Assembly (NCBI RefSeq): GCF_016598595.1
Contig: NZ_CP066786.1
Coordinates: 3,673,501 to 3,737,500 of the forward strand
Length of the DNA stretch: 64,000 bases
Reading direction: 5' to 3'
Origin: Martelella lutilitoris
Lineage (GTDB): Bacteria > Pseudomonadota > Alphaproteobacteria > Rhizobiales > Rhizobiaceae
This document shows positions 1 to 8,768 of the stretch, piece after piece; the stretch's first letter is position 1; each line of letters begins with the position of its first letter. A program made the translations under genes and the position numbers. The notes under the pieces were generated by a model. It worked only from the letters and a program-made list of their open reading frames with translations, was not told where the DNA came from and did no database searches.

Positions 1-2796
1 CAGCTTTTCCTGTACGATCAGCACGCCTGTATTGGTGCCGTTATAGTGCAGGCTCCACTCGTACTGACCGTCTTCCAGGAACGCCTGCTTGTTGGTGTCG
101 TAAACGCTGATACCGCCGGGAAAATTCTCGTTCGGGGAATAGGATTGATAGGTGATGAGCGTGTATGCGGTGCCGTCGGTACCGTTGTAATAGACCAGAA
201 GCTTGCCGCCTGCGGTAAACAGGCCCTGAACGTTGACTGTATCATGATTGCCGACATGGACATCGAAGATCATTGTGGCATTGCCGGCAATCAACAATTC
301 AGGGCCGAAGGTCAGACTGCCGACCCTGCCCGCCCCACTCTGATGAAGCTGCAACTGGTTATCTGACGGCGAGCCGAAGTCGCCCGGCGAAAGGGTGCCG
401 TTCGTCTGGATCTCGACAGAGCCAAGCGTACCCGTACCTGACAGAATGGCCGAAGGATTGACCACGAGATCGCCGCCGAGCGTTCCGTTGGCCATATTCA
501 GCACGGCCCCCTGATGCACGGCGGCCGCCCCGCTGAAATTGCTGCTTACGCCGGACAGATTGATGATGCCAGTCCCGCCGCTTGGCGCGTTGAAATCGAT
601 CTCGCCCAAAAACAGATTGACCGGATTGCTGAAATCCACTTCGGACGCGGTGAAGACATTGAGTTTCGCCGACTGCACGCCGCCGATCGTGCCCGCTATT
701 TTGCCATTGCCCCAGGTCTGGTCGCCAAGCGTCAGCGTGCTGTTCGCCTGAACCTGCGTGCCGCCGGTATAGCCATTGCTTTCATTGGTCAAAACCAGTT
801 CGCCGCCGCCGTCGACGACCAGCCGCGTGTTGCCGGGATTGCCCAGAAGCGGGACATCGATCACATTCCTGCCGCTCACATCAATCACGACATCGCCCGC
901 CCCTTGCGAGGCAAGCGTGATGGCGCTGCCGCTCGACGTCAGCACGTAATTGCCGGTTCTGAATTCGATCCCGTCGACGCTGACATTGCTGGCAACCGTC
1001 ACGGTGCCGCTATTGCCGCCGAAAACCGCCGTCTCGTTCGCAGTCCAGGTTCCTGTCGAAGGGTTCGGCCCGTCATTGACCCAGTTCGTGTTCCCGGCGT
1101 TCCAGGTGCCGTTGCCGCCGGCGCCGCCGGAAACGGCCAGGTTGGAGCCGGTCCCCCCGTTCCAGAAAGTGAACGGCCCGGCCGGTGCGCCATAGACGAT
1201 GATCGTCAGGTCATTGCCGTCGCCGCCATTATAGGAAATCAGATAGTCGCTGGGAGAAAGCGCCTGACCGCCCTTGGTGACGAAGTCATTTACAGTATCT
1301 GCAAACTTACCAGTAATACTTCCGCTCTGCAGTGCTATCAATGTGTATTCACGATTATATTGACCTCGGAAGTCAACAACAAGATAGTTTGGTTGTGAAG
1401 TTGTTATTTGAACTCCGTTAACCTGGAAGTTCAGCCGGTCGCTTTCCGTAACGCCAAGCTCCATTTTCAGGGTGACACCGTTAAAAACACTGCCTGAAGT
1501 AGAAGAAGAATATGTCAAGGTACCATAGTGGGGATCATCAACTCCCCCCTTGGACAGGTCACCCGGGCTCAAAGTGCCGCCATTAGTGATCCCGAAAAAA
1601 CTGGTGATATGGCCTGTGCCGCCAAGTATCCCCGACGGCCCCGCTAGAGCCATACGAGAAACGCTACCGAGAAGATTAAATGTTCCGCCACGCGCAATGA
1701 ATTCACCAAAGCCCGAGCCGTAGTTACCTGTATAGGTTGTGAACCCGCCACTATTATATATTGTTACGGATGCATCGTCAGATACATCAGTAGAAATTGT
1801 ATAATTGTCTCGCTGTGTTCCAGTGTGATTGATATCCATACGAATGTAACTAAAACCTGCCGAGGATTTGGCCAAACGTTGGACATTGAACGCTCCTGGC
1901 GCATGCTGCGGCTGCAACAGGCTGACATCATTCCTGTCCAAATTATTCTCGTCGCCCACCACAATATAAAGCTGGTTGTTGCCGGGTGTATTTGGACTCA
2001 GCGTAGAAGCGTAGAGGCTACCGCCGTCTCTGACGACCAGCCTGCCAGTCGTTTGCATGTCAGAAGTTTGTCCGTTGATGTTGAGCCTAGCCCCTTGCTC
2101 TACGACGATCCGGCCAGGTGTCTGACTTGAATTATTGGCAAAGCCGAAATTGCTCATTGTTATTGAGGTGTTACCGCCATTAAAAACCGCAGTATTCGGT
2201 CCATAAATGGATAGATTTCCCATATTCACAGTCGCACCAGCGTCGAACCGGATATTGCCGTTTGCGTTACCTTGATTTCCGGAAGAGAGAAACACATCGT
2301 TGAAATTTGCGTGCCCGCCGCCCGTCACATGAAGATAGCCGCTTCCGCCGTTCGAAGACCCGAATCCCACATAGGTCGGGGCACCATTGCCAACGGTGAA
2401 CTGCGCCGGTCCTTGGATGGTCAGTGTCATGTCCCCGCCGCCGGACGAACCCGGGGAACCGATATTGAGGTTGCCATTGGTCGTCGTGATCTGTGAATTG
2501 CCGCTGACGGTAACCGTGTAGCTCTGGCCGCCATAGGTAAACGTGCTGTCCAGGTTCAGCGTGCAATTGCCGACATTGTTATATGTCAGGCTGCCGCCGC
2601 TGCCGGAGGATGCGCAATCCGCGGCCCAGACCTGGCTTGCATCGGAGAGGTAGACGCCCGATGCCGCGAAGATCACCGCGCCCGAGAAGGCCGTGCCGGC
2701 CAGATAGCGCCGGAGGCGACGCCGCGCCGAGCCGCTCTTTGCGGCGGCAATGTCCTGCTGCGAAACACTGTGATTGATGCGGTGTGTACCAAACAT
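1..2796 (-). CDS. Large autotransporter-type adhesin, C-terminus outside the window
   Basis: An open frame runs from an ATG at 2796 to the window edge with no stop (932 codons). It begins with an extended, Arg-rich signal region (about residues 1-58) containing a hydrophobic stretch and ending near AWAADC-like residues (V-W-A-A-D-C), as in type V secreted proteins. The rest is low-complexity Gly/Asn/Thr/Ser beta-helix sequence. It includes PGDLSKGG and SPGDFG turns and, near + strand 1100-1165, one FWNGG...GTWNAGNTNW module of the kind repeated in the downstream gene. Such passengers are usually carried to the surface by a C-terminal beta-barrel, which would lie left of position 1 and is not visible. 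A GGGGG ribosome-binding stretch sits just before the ATG. Role in adhesion is inferred from the family. Only short overlapping frames exist on the other strand. Confidence 0.8.
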   Translation of the reverse strand, partial: MFGTHRINHSVSQQDIAAAKSGSARRRLRRYLAGTAFSGAVIFAASGVYLSDASQVWAADCASSGSGGSLTYNNVGNCTLNLDSTFTYGGQSYTVTVSGNSQITTTNGNLNIGSPGSSGGGDMTLTIQGPAQFTVGNGAPTYVGFGSSNGGSGYLHVTGGGHANFNDVFLSSGNQGNANGNIRFDAGATVNMGNLSIYGPNTAVFNGGNTSITMSNFGFANNSSQTPGRIVVEQGARLNINGQTSDMQTTGRLVVRDGGSLYASTLSPNTPGNNQLYIVVGDENNLDRNDVSLLQPQHAPGAFNVQRLAKSSAGFSYIRMDINHTGTQRDNYTISTDVSDDASVTIYNSGGFTTYTGNYGSGFGEFIARGGTFNLLGSVSRMALAGPSGILGGTGHITSFFGITNGGTLSPGDLSKGGVDDPHYGTLTYSSSTSGSVFNGVTLKMELGVTESDRLNFQVNGVQITTSQPNYLVVDFRGQYNREYTLIALQSGSITGKFADTVNDFVTKGGQALSPSDYLISYNGGDGNDLTIIVYGAPAGPFTFWNGGTGSNLAVSGGAGGNGTWNAGNTNWVNDGPNPSTGTWTANETAVFGGNSGTVTVASNVSVDGIEFRTGNYVLTSSGSAITLASQGAGDVVIDVSGRNVIDVPLLGNPGNTRLVVDGGGELVLTNESNGYTGGTQVQANSTLTLGDQTWGNGKIAGTIGGVQSAKLNVFTASEVDFSNPVNLFLGEIDFNAPSGGTGIINLSGVSSNFSGAAAVHQGAVLNMANGTLGGDLVVNPSAILSGTGTLGSVEIQTNGTLSPGDFGSPSDNQLQLHQSGAGRVGSLTFGPELLIAGNATMIFDVHVGNHDTVNVQGLFTAGGKLLVYYNGTDGTAYTLITYQSYSPNENFPGGISVYDTNKQAFLEDGQYEWSLHYNGTNTGVLIVQEKL

Positions 2797-3060
2797 GTTA
2801 TCCCCCTGGGCAGCTCCGGCAGACATGACTGCCGCAGAGCAAAATCACGAATCCGACCAACACAGTCGATCCCCGCCCTTGAGAATAAAACCTGTTTTTT
2901 CTGCAATCAATCCAAATGTAAATAAAATATTAACATTATTTAACTCGATTTATTACATGTTAATTTCCACTAAATGCCCATTTTATACATGTATAATAAA
3001 TCATCATTATGTTCAAAGGAAAATCATTCTCAAATAAACCAGTAGATCGTCGGCAGAACC
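2797..3060 (-). promoter_or_regulatory. AT-rich promoter region of the first autotransporter
   Basis: About 160 bases (2880-3040) are strikingly AT-rich compared with the GC-rich surroundings. The tract contains a perfect 12-bp palindrome TATACATGTATA at 2984-2995 and a related imperfect TTACATGTTA at 2953-2962. Its position directly upstream of the minus-strand gene suggests a promoter or operator. No coding frame is credible here. Which protein binds is unknown. Confidence 0.4.
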
Positions 3061-3183
3061 CTTGCCGGAGACAACTCCACAAATACGTAAGCGTATACTT
3101 TTATTAGAGCCGGGTCACACTTATAGACGAGCCGGAATTGTCGCGCGCGCTATCCGCGTCGTCGCTTTCGGGGCAGCACCGAA

Positions 3184-3222
3184 GACCGGGGACGCAGCCG
3201 CAATTGCGATGCGTCCCCGGTC
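3184..3222 (-). terminator. Strong hairpin downstream of the IalB gene
   Basis: A perfect 12-bp inverted repeat (GACCGGGGACGC at 3184-3195, its complement at 3211-3222, 15-base loop) lies about 100 bases past the IalB stop codon. It has no clear T-run on either strand, so it may be a transcript-end stabilising hairpin rather than a classical intrinsic terminator. The rest of 3060-3322 holds no gene that I can support. Confidence 0.4.
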
Positions 3223-3322
3223 ATCTTACGCCAAAGAATGAAGCCGCGTTGCCGGGAGCGAGACGGCCGCGCCGCGCGCCGGTCATCTTGCCGCGAAGCC
3301 CCTGCCGAAAGGTCTTCCGCCG

Positions 3323-3943
3323 TCAGTTGACGGGGGGAGCGGCCGAAACGGCTGCGGAGAACCCCTTCATCGAAAGCGGCAGCGCGACCTCCTGGCCGTT
3401 CATGATCTTGAAGGAGACCGATGCGGCCTTGGCTACCTTCAGCTCCTTCATCTGGTCGGCCGTAAGCTCCATGTCGGCGGCGCAGACCTGTCCGCAGGTC
3501 ACATAGGTCATCATCATGTCCTTGCCTGCCGCGGCCGAGCCAACCGCGCCGCCCTTGACCGGCTGTCCGGCCGGCTCGCCGCCGACGGTAAAGGTCACGC
3601 CGGCGCGCAGATCGACATTGGCGGGCGTCTGCACCACGAGACGCGGCGCATCCATGCCCGGCAACGAACCGACGGCCACCGTCAGGATGCGCTGAACCTG
3701 GCCGCCCTCCTGCTGCTGCACATTGAGCGTCTGGGTTGCCTCGCAAACGCGCTGCGGCGGCCCGGGCTCCTTCTCGTCGGCCTTCTGGATCTGCACGAGC
3801 ATGCAGTGCTGCGACCAGTCGCCGTAGGAAACGGTCGTGTCGGAGGCCGCAACCGGCTCCGGCTGCTGGGCGCCGGCCGCGGTGGCTAAGAACATGGCGC
3901 CCGCGAAGGCGGCGCCGAAAGCTTTCCTGTTGATGATAGTCAT
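3323..3943 (-). CDS. Invasion-associated locus B (IalB) family periplasmic protein
   Basis: Encodes 206 residues. The ATG at 3943 is preferred over one 27 bases upstream because AAGGGGA lies at the right distance before it and it opens directly onto a signal peptide (about residues 1-27, ending A-A-G-A-Q). The mature part has the IalB layout: a YGDW-x-x-x-C motif near its start, paired cysteines (R-V-C and the T-C-G-Q-V-C segment) and a closing F-x-I-M-N-G-Q-E stretch. IalB was named in Bartonella for its link to erythrocyte entry, but homologues are widespread in free-living Hyphomicrobiales and their biochemical role is unclear. It follows the sapC-type gene by 57 bases on the same strand, so the two are probably co-transcribed. 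Confidence 0.82.
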   Translation of the reverse strand: MTIINRKAFGAAFAGAMFLATAAGAQQPEPVAASDTTVSYGDWSQHCMLVQIQKADEKEPGPPQRVCEATQTLNVQQQEGGQVQRILTVAVGSLPGMDAPRLVVQTPANVDLRAGVTFTVGGEPAGQPVKGGAVGSAAAGKDMMMTYVTCGQVCAADMELTADQMKELKVAKAASVSFKIMNGQEVALPLSMKGFSAAVSAAPPVN

Positions 3944-4000
3944 GTCTTTCCCCTTGATGTCCCGGTTCATTCGAATGGTCCGGCTGGATGACCCAGCCGC

Positions 4001-4759
4001 TCAGGCCGCCTTGGCGGGCGAGGCCTTTTCATTGAGATCGAGCAGTACCTGCCAGTTCTGGGTCGAGGCCAGATGCAGCACGACCGCATCGTTGAAGCCG
4101 TTCTTGTGCCAGTCGATCAGCACATCCTGCGGCAGGTTGCGGAACCGCTCCTCATCGACGACAAGAAGACCGTCGAGCCGGTAGTGGCTCTTGTTGGCGA
4201 ACGACATGTTGACCTGCTTGTCGACCAGAAGGTCCTGCTCCTTGAGGGCTTTGGCGAAGTCATTGCCGCGCAGGCTGGCCTGATGAAAACTGTTGCAGAA
4301 TTCCATCATCGGCGCCGTCGCCTCGCCGGCCTTGCCGTCCTCGGCAAAAAGCGCCGTTCCGTTTTCCGCCTCATCGGCGGGCTTGATGCGGTCACAGCCC
4401 TCGTCAAAGCCAAGCACGGTCTGGCTCTTGTCCTCCGACTGGATCAGGATAAAGGGGTACCGGCGGACATAGGCGGGGATATAGGCCCCCTCCTTCCACT
4501 TGCCGTCCGCGCTGACGAAGAGGTTCTGTCCCCCCTTGAGGCCGGTCACCGCGACTGCGGCGGGCAGAGGGTCGCCCTTGACGAAAACGATCGGGTAATG
4601 GCGCGACGCCGGGACGAATTCAGCGGGCGACAGCGGCACCGCATTGGCCTTGGCGGCAAAGGAAAAGTCCTGCTTGCGTTCGAGCACGAGATCCTTGTGG
4701 TCCTCGAAACGCAGGACTTGCGGCGCACTGTAAAAGAGCGGGAGTCCGTTATTCTTCAT
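4001..4759 (-). CDS. SapC family protein
   Basis: Encodes 252 residues. The ATG at 4759 is chosen because AGGAGGAAGGG precedes it; the frame extends 12 codons further upstream without a ribosome-binding site. The sequence has the SapC family pattern: an N-terminal F-Y-x-x-P-Q-V-L segment, H-Y-P-I-V-F, an A-Y-V-R-R-Y-P-F core and a long middle region ending in F-H-Q-A-S. SapC was first described beside Caulobacter S-layer genes; molecular function is not established. No signal peptide is evident. It is the first gene of a probable pair with the IalB family gene, and its location between two giant surface adhesins fits an envelope-related role, which is inference from context. Confidence 0.8.
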   Translation of the reverse strand: MKNNGLPLFYSAPQVLRFEDHKDLVLERKQDFSFAAKANAVPLSPAEFVPASRHYPIVFVKGDPLPAAVAVTGLKGGQNLFVSADGKWKEGAYIPAYVRRYPFILIQSEDKSQTVLGFDEGCDRIKPADEAENGTALFAEDGKAGEATAPMMEFCNSFHQASLRGNDFAKALKEQDLLVDKQVNMSFANKSHYRLDGLLVVDEERFRNLPQDVLIDWHKNGFNDAVVLHLASTQNWQVLLDLNEKASPAKAA

Positions 4760-4795
4760 TGTCACCCTTCCTCCTGGGCTGAGCTTTCTGTTCAT

Positions 4796-4870
4796 GCGGC
4801 TGCAGGATGCAACCTATACGATATTATATTCAACTTACACGCAATACAATCCTACATGTAGGAAAGTTTT
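4796..4870 (-). promoter_or_regulatory. Upstream region of the SapC-IalB pair with a TACATGTA palindrome
   Basis: A perfect 12-bp palindrome CCTACATGTAGG lies at 4851-4862, in a locally AT-rich patch 90-100 bases upstream of the sapC start. Its TACATGTA core is also the centre of the palindrome upstream of the first autotransporter (2984-2995). The shared core suggests one regulator for both units. The binding protein is unknown. Confidence 0.35.
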
Positions 4871-4989
4871 GCGCGCAGAACCCCGCCGGCTGCAGGACAG
4901 CCCTGTGAAGGCACATGGCCGGATTCTTGATCATGAATGCCCTTTCCGGCGGAATACCGGCCGGCAGGAAGGATAGCTTTTCGCTTAAC

Positions 4990-5014
4990 GGCGCCGGGCT
5001 CTCCGCCCGGCGCC
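4990..5014 (-). terminator. Hairpin after the second autotransporter
   Basis: A perfect 10-bp GC-rich inverted repeat (GGCGCCGGGC, 5-base loop) begins 23 bases past the stop codon at 5037. It is a good candidate for the transcript end of the autotransporter gene, although the following T-run on the minus strand is weak. Confidence 0.5.
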
Positions 5015-5036
5015 GCTCCGCGTCACGCTTGAGCCG

Positions 5037-8000
5037 CTAGAACCTGATATTGAGCTTTGCGGTGACGTTCTGGCTTCGGTTGCCGCCTGCGAACTGGCCG
5101 GTATAGTTGACGCCCACGCTCACCGTATCGGAGAACTGCGTGTCCCAGCCGATGCTCAGAACCGCCTGGTCCTCGGCAAGCGGCGTGCCCGTCACGCCGA
5201 AGGGATCAGATCCCGCGAAGGTGAAGGCCGCCTGCGGATCGAGATCGCCGAAGCCGTGGCGCCAGCCGGCAGATGCCGACAGCCGGTTCTGGTAACCGCC
5301 GATGTCAAATTCCCACGCGCCCCGCAGGCCCACCGTCGTAAACCCGGTGTTCATCGTCTGGCTCTGGTAGGACAGCGCGGCAATCCCGCCCGTTTCCGTA
5401 AACGCGTCCGAATGCTGGTTGATATAGGCCGCATCCGCATAGGGCTCCAGCGTGAAGCTGTCGGTCACGTCGAAGCCGTAGCCGAGCCCGCCATAGACCT
5501 GGAACGTGCCCGCGTCATAGCTGCCCGACAGATGGTCGGTGAAGGTCGAGGCATAGACGCTGCGGTTGGTCGAGACGCTGTGCCAGGTATAGGCCGTGCC
5601 GAAATCGACGCCGAAGCCGCCCCATTCGCCGCCGCCGTAAAGGCCGAACGTATAGTCGTCGCTCGTGCCCTTGGCATTGTGCGCATCGACCTTGTAGGTC
5701 GACTGGCCGAAGCCGGCGACCGCGCCGAAGCGCATCGAACCGAAGGCTGCCGCATCCGCGCCGAGGAAGAAGCCCCCGACCGAATCCGTCATCTTCGCGG
5801 CAACGCCGCTGCCGTCCATGCTCGACCACGCGCCGTAGCCCGCGGCCCAGACCCCGATGCCGCCATTGTCCTCCTCGAAGGCGCCGAAGGGCGTGGCGAC
5901 CGGGCTCGGTTCGGCCGCGTAATTGCTCACCGCCGAAATCCCCGCTCCCGTCGAAACCCCGCCGAGCGACCCGCGCACCTGCTCGCCGGTCGCATTGCGA
6001 AGATACCGGCTGCCCGCAACCATCGCCGCATCGCTCGACGCATAGACATCACCCGAAAGCTGCGGCAGAACCTCCTCCGCCTCGTCAATACGGATATTCC
6101 TCAACGCCCAGAACTTCTCCTGCCCGGCAAGCGACCGGATCGAAGAAACAACCCCGCATGCCTCGCTAGGAAGCGCGGCGCACAATTCCATCACACCGGC
6201 AGGTCCGACTTCCAGATAGAGAATGCCGGGATTGCCTGCGCGTTCCACGAGTTTGAGCGAATACTCAAACGTAGATCCGTTCGCCTGAAATGCCGCATTG
6301 TAGGTCGAGCCTTGCGGGGCCTGGATAACCGGATAGTAGATGGGAAGGGCGCTGAGATCAGGGTCCGCTTTCGTGTGGCTGATCTGGCCGTAGATCGTGC
6401 CGGTATCGAGGTGGACCTCGTTCGCTACCGTCAGCATGCCGACAGAGTTGGTTGAGAAATCGGCCCCCACGACAAATGTGCTCCCGTCGTCCATCGCCAG
6501 GCTCTGCGCCGTCAAGGTTGTTGCAGGCGGCAGATTGTTCCCCACGGGAACACCGAAAACATACTTGCCACCTGTATGGATATGGACGTCGCCGAGGGCA
6601 CCATACCCCTGCAGAGTGCCGCCACGCATCACATTGATCGTGCCAAGGAGAGCAGCAGTTCCAGGCGATCCGGCCGGTCCGGTCACGTTCAACGTCACAT
6701 TCTGCGGCACATTGGTAACCCCGGTGAAGGTGTTCGCGGCCGTCAGCTGCAGGCTGCCATTTATTCCTGCATTGACGTTGAACGTCCCGCCGCCGCCGGC
6801 GCCGATCGAAGAGATGACGCCGTCAAAGCTCTGGTTACCGGTGACAGCCCAGTTCCAGGTCGCCGTCTGGCTGATGGAGATGTCGCCCGGCACGGCGCCT
6901 GCATCGGTCACCTCGAGCGTGCCTTCATTGACCAGCGTATCTCCCTGATAGCTGTTGGCCGTGGTCAGCCCGAGAGTGCCGGGCCCGTTCTTGGTCAACC
7001 CGACCGTACCCTGAAGCGCAACCCCGATCGTCGCGGTATAGGGGTTGTTCATGGCATCCTGACCGACGGTGATGGACGCAGCGTTGGTTCCCGGAAACGC
7101 CATCAGGACGAGGCTGTCGGTGCCGGCCTGCGGGCGAAGCGAATAGCCGTCGGCATTGAACTCCATGCCCGCGACCTTGATGAACTCGGTCACTGCCGCG
7201 CGACTGTCGACGTCGACGGCCCCTCCCGTGGTTGCGAAAATGGCATAGCCACCCTGCGCCCAAGGGCCCGTGGCGTCGCCCCGCGGGTTCGTCCAGTTGG
7301 TCATGTCTGCATTCCAGGTCCCGGGGCCGCCGGCGCCGTTGGGCGTGGGCGGCATCGTCGGCTGCTGATGGACACCGTTCCAGTAGGAATAGGCATCCGG
7401 ACCGACAGCCAGAACCAGGGTTCCGGAGCCGCCGGCAGTCGACGCGGCAATTGCCCGATGGTATGTATTGTTGTTTACAGGCACGCTCGAAACATCGATC
7501 ATACTTGGGTCGCCGTTATAGGTGGTAGCATAGTCGATCAGCGGATAGGTGCCATCCGCCAGGTTGCCTCCGCCCTGGACGGTCACCATCAGCCTGTTGG
7601 TCCCGGTACTCAAGATCCCCGTCGCGATCGGCGCCGCTGTTCCGGGGGCAGGCGGCGTGGCATTGAGGGTTACCGCCAGGTTCGCACCAGGCTGAAGGAA
7701 GAGCGAAGTCGTTCCCGCAGTCAGCGTCGGCTGGGTGGGCAGCGGCGCCTCAAGCGTGGCGTTCTGCTGCACGAGAACGGTACCGCCCAGTTCACCGGTC
7801 CCGGTCAGCGTGGCCCCGTTGGAAACGGTGGTAATGCCGGAGAAGCCCGGGCTCTGGCTGTTGAATGCGACGGTGCCGGCCTGAATGTTAAACCGGGCGC
7901 GGCTTCCGCCCGAGGTCAGCACGTTGCTGGTGCCAAACGTCATTGTCTGGGTCGCATTGACGGCGAGCGCGGCGCCCGCCACGTTGGCCACATCAATCGC

Positions 8001-8768
8001 ACCCTGGAGCGGCATGGTTGCGCCGCTCAAGATCAGCGTTCCGGCCGAAATTGACGTCTGGCCCGTATAGGAACTGACCGCTGTCAACTCCAGCGTCCCG
8101 GGCCCGTCCTTTTCCACCTGCGTGCCGGCGGCAAGCTCCGCGAGTTCCACGCCCATCGTGACCGTTGCGCTTGCATCGGTCACATCAATCTTGACCGGAC
8201 CGCCGGCGGCGCTGGTCAGCGTCAGAGCGCCCCCGGTGAAGCTGTATGGGCCGATATCGAACTCCATACCGCTCACGAGGATCGGAGTTCCTGTCCCGAC
8301 CGCGACCGTTCCAGGCCGCTCGATGAAATGCGCAACCCCGCCGGAAACCCAGGCATGGTGGTTCGTGCCGTTCGCGTCATCGGACCAGGCAAGGCCGCCC
8401 GTCGCGGTCCAGCTGCCGTCGCCGCCGAGCAAATTCGGAGCCTCGTTCTGGTCGGGGTTCCAGAATTCGTCCGGTGGGTTGCCGACCACCAGCCAAATTG
8501 TGTTGTTGTTCGGGTCGGCAAGGGAATAGGTCGCGTTCGGCGTCGCGAAGGTCAAGAGATCGAGCGCTGGCCGATTGCCGACATAAGAAAGCAGGGCGTA
8601 TTGCGTGCCGATCGGCAAGGCCGTGCCGCCCACCGTATTGACCGTGATGACGCCGCCGAGCGTGGCCACAAAGTCGCCGGTCGTGCTGAACAGAGGCATC
8701 GACCGGTACCGCATTTCCCCCATCACCGAGGATAACGCCGATCTTCGCGTTATCCTGGGCTGTTCCAC
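5037..8768 (-). CDS. Autotransporter, C-terminal part with beta-barrel (frameshifted gene)
   Basis: This frame carries the 3' part of a gene whose 5' part is in another frame (8377-11658). Homologous sequence begins near codon 23 (M-P-L-F-S-T-T-G), and I see no convincing independent start. It holds two passenger modules (F-W-N near 8470 and Y-W-N near 7388), the linker F-W-A-L-R-N-I-R-I-D-E-A seen before autotransporter barrels of Brucella-type adhesins, and a C-terminal beta-barrel of roughly 290 residues. The barrel begins around G-I-G-V-W-A-A-G-Y-G and ends in the outer-membrane signature N-I-R-F. The barrel should insert in the outer membrane and export the passenger. Because signal peptide and barrel are now in different frames, export would fail unless the frame is restored. 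Confidence 0.8.
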   Translation of the reverse strand: MEQPRITRRSALSSVMGEMRYRSMPLFSTTGDFVATLGGVITVNTVGGTALPIGTQYALLSYVGNRPALDLLTFATPNATYSLADPNNNTIWLVVGNPPDEFWNPDQNEAPNLLGGDGSWTATGGLAWSDDANGTNHHAWVSGGVAHFIERPGTVAVGTGTPILVSGMEFDIGPYSFTGGALTLTSAAGGPVKIDVTDASATVTMGVELAELAAGTQVEKDGPGTLELTAVSSYTGQTSISAGTLILSGATMPLQGAIDVANVAGAALAVNATQTMTFGTSNVLTSGGSRARFNIQAGTVAFNSQSPGFSGITTVSNGATLTGTGELGGTVLVQQNATLEAPLPTQPTLTAGTTSLFLQPGANLAVTLNATPPAPGTAAPIATGILSTGTNRLMVTVQGGGNLADGTYPLIDYATTYNGDPSMIDVSSVPVNNNTYHRAIAASTAGGSGTLVLAVGPDAYSYWNGVHQQPTMPPTPNGAGGPGTWNADMTNWTNPRGDATGPWAQGGYAIFATTGGAVDVDSRAAVTEFIKVAGMEFNADGYSLRPQAGTDSLVLMAFPGTNAASITVGQDAMNNPYTATIGVALQGTVGLTKNGPGTLGLTTANSYQGDTLVNEGTLEVTDAGAVPGDISISQTATWNWAVTGNQSFDGVISSIGAGGGGTFNVNAGINGSLQLTAANTFTGVTNVPQNVTLNVTGPAGSPGTAALLGTINVMRGGTLQGYGALGDVHIHTGGKYVFGVPVGNNLPPATTLTAQSLAMDDGSTFVVGADFSTNSVGMLTVANEVHLDTGTIYGQISHTKADPDLSALPIYYPVIQAPQGSTYNAAFQANGSTFEYSLKLVERAGNPGILYLEVGPAGVMELCAALPSEACGVVSSIRSLAGQEKFWALRNIRIDEAEEVLPQLSGDVYASSDAAMVAGSRYLRNATGEQVRGSLGGVSTGAGISAVSNYAAEPSPVATPFGAFEEDNGGIGVWAAGYGAWSSMDGSGVAAKMTDSVGGFFLGADAAAFGSMRFGAVAGFGQSTYKVDAHNAKGTSDDYTFGLYGGGEWGGFGVDFGTAYTWHSVSTNRSVYASTFTDHLSGSYDAGTFQVYGGLGYGFDVTDSFTLEPYADAAYINQHSDAFTETGGIAALSYQSQTMNTGFTTVGLRGAWEFDIGGYQNRLSASAGWRHGFGDLDPQAAFTFAGSDPFGVTGTPLAEDQAVLSIGWDTQFSDTVSVGVNYTGQFAGGNRSQNVTAKLNIRF

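Noticed and set aside
6576..8054. Long plus-strand open frames (up to about 490 codons) opposite the second autotransporter
   Set aside because: Arg/Gly-rich composition without any domain, no ribosome-binding sites, and complete overlap with clear adhesin sequence. They are antisense shadows of a GC-rich gene.
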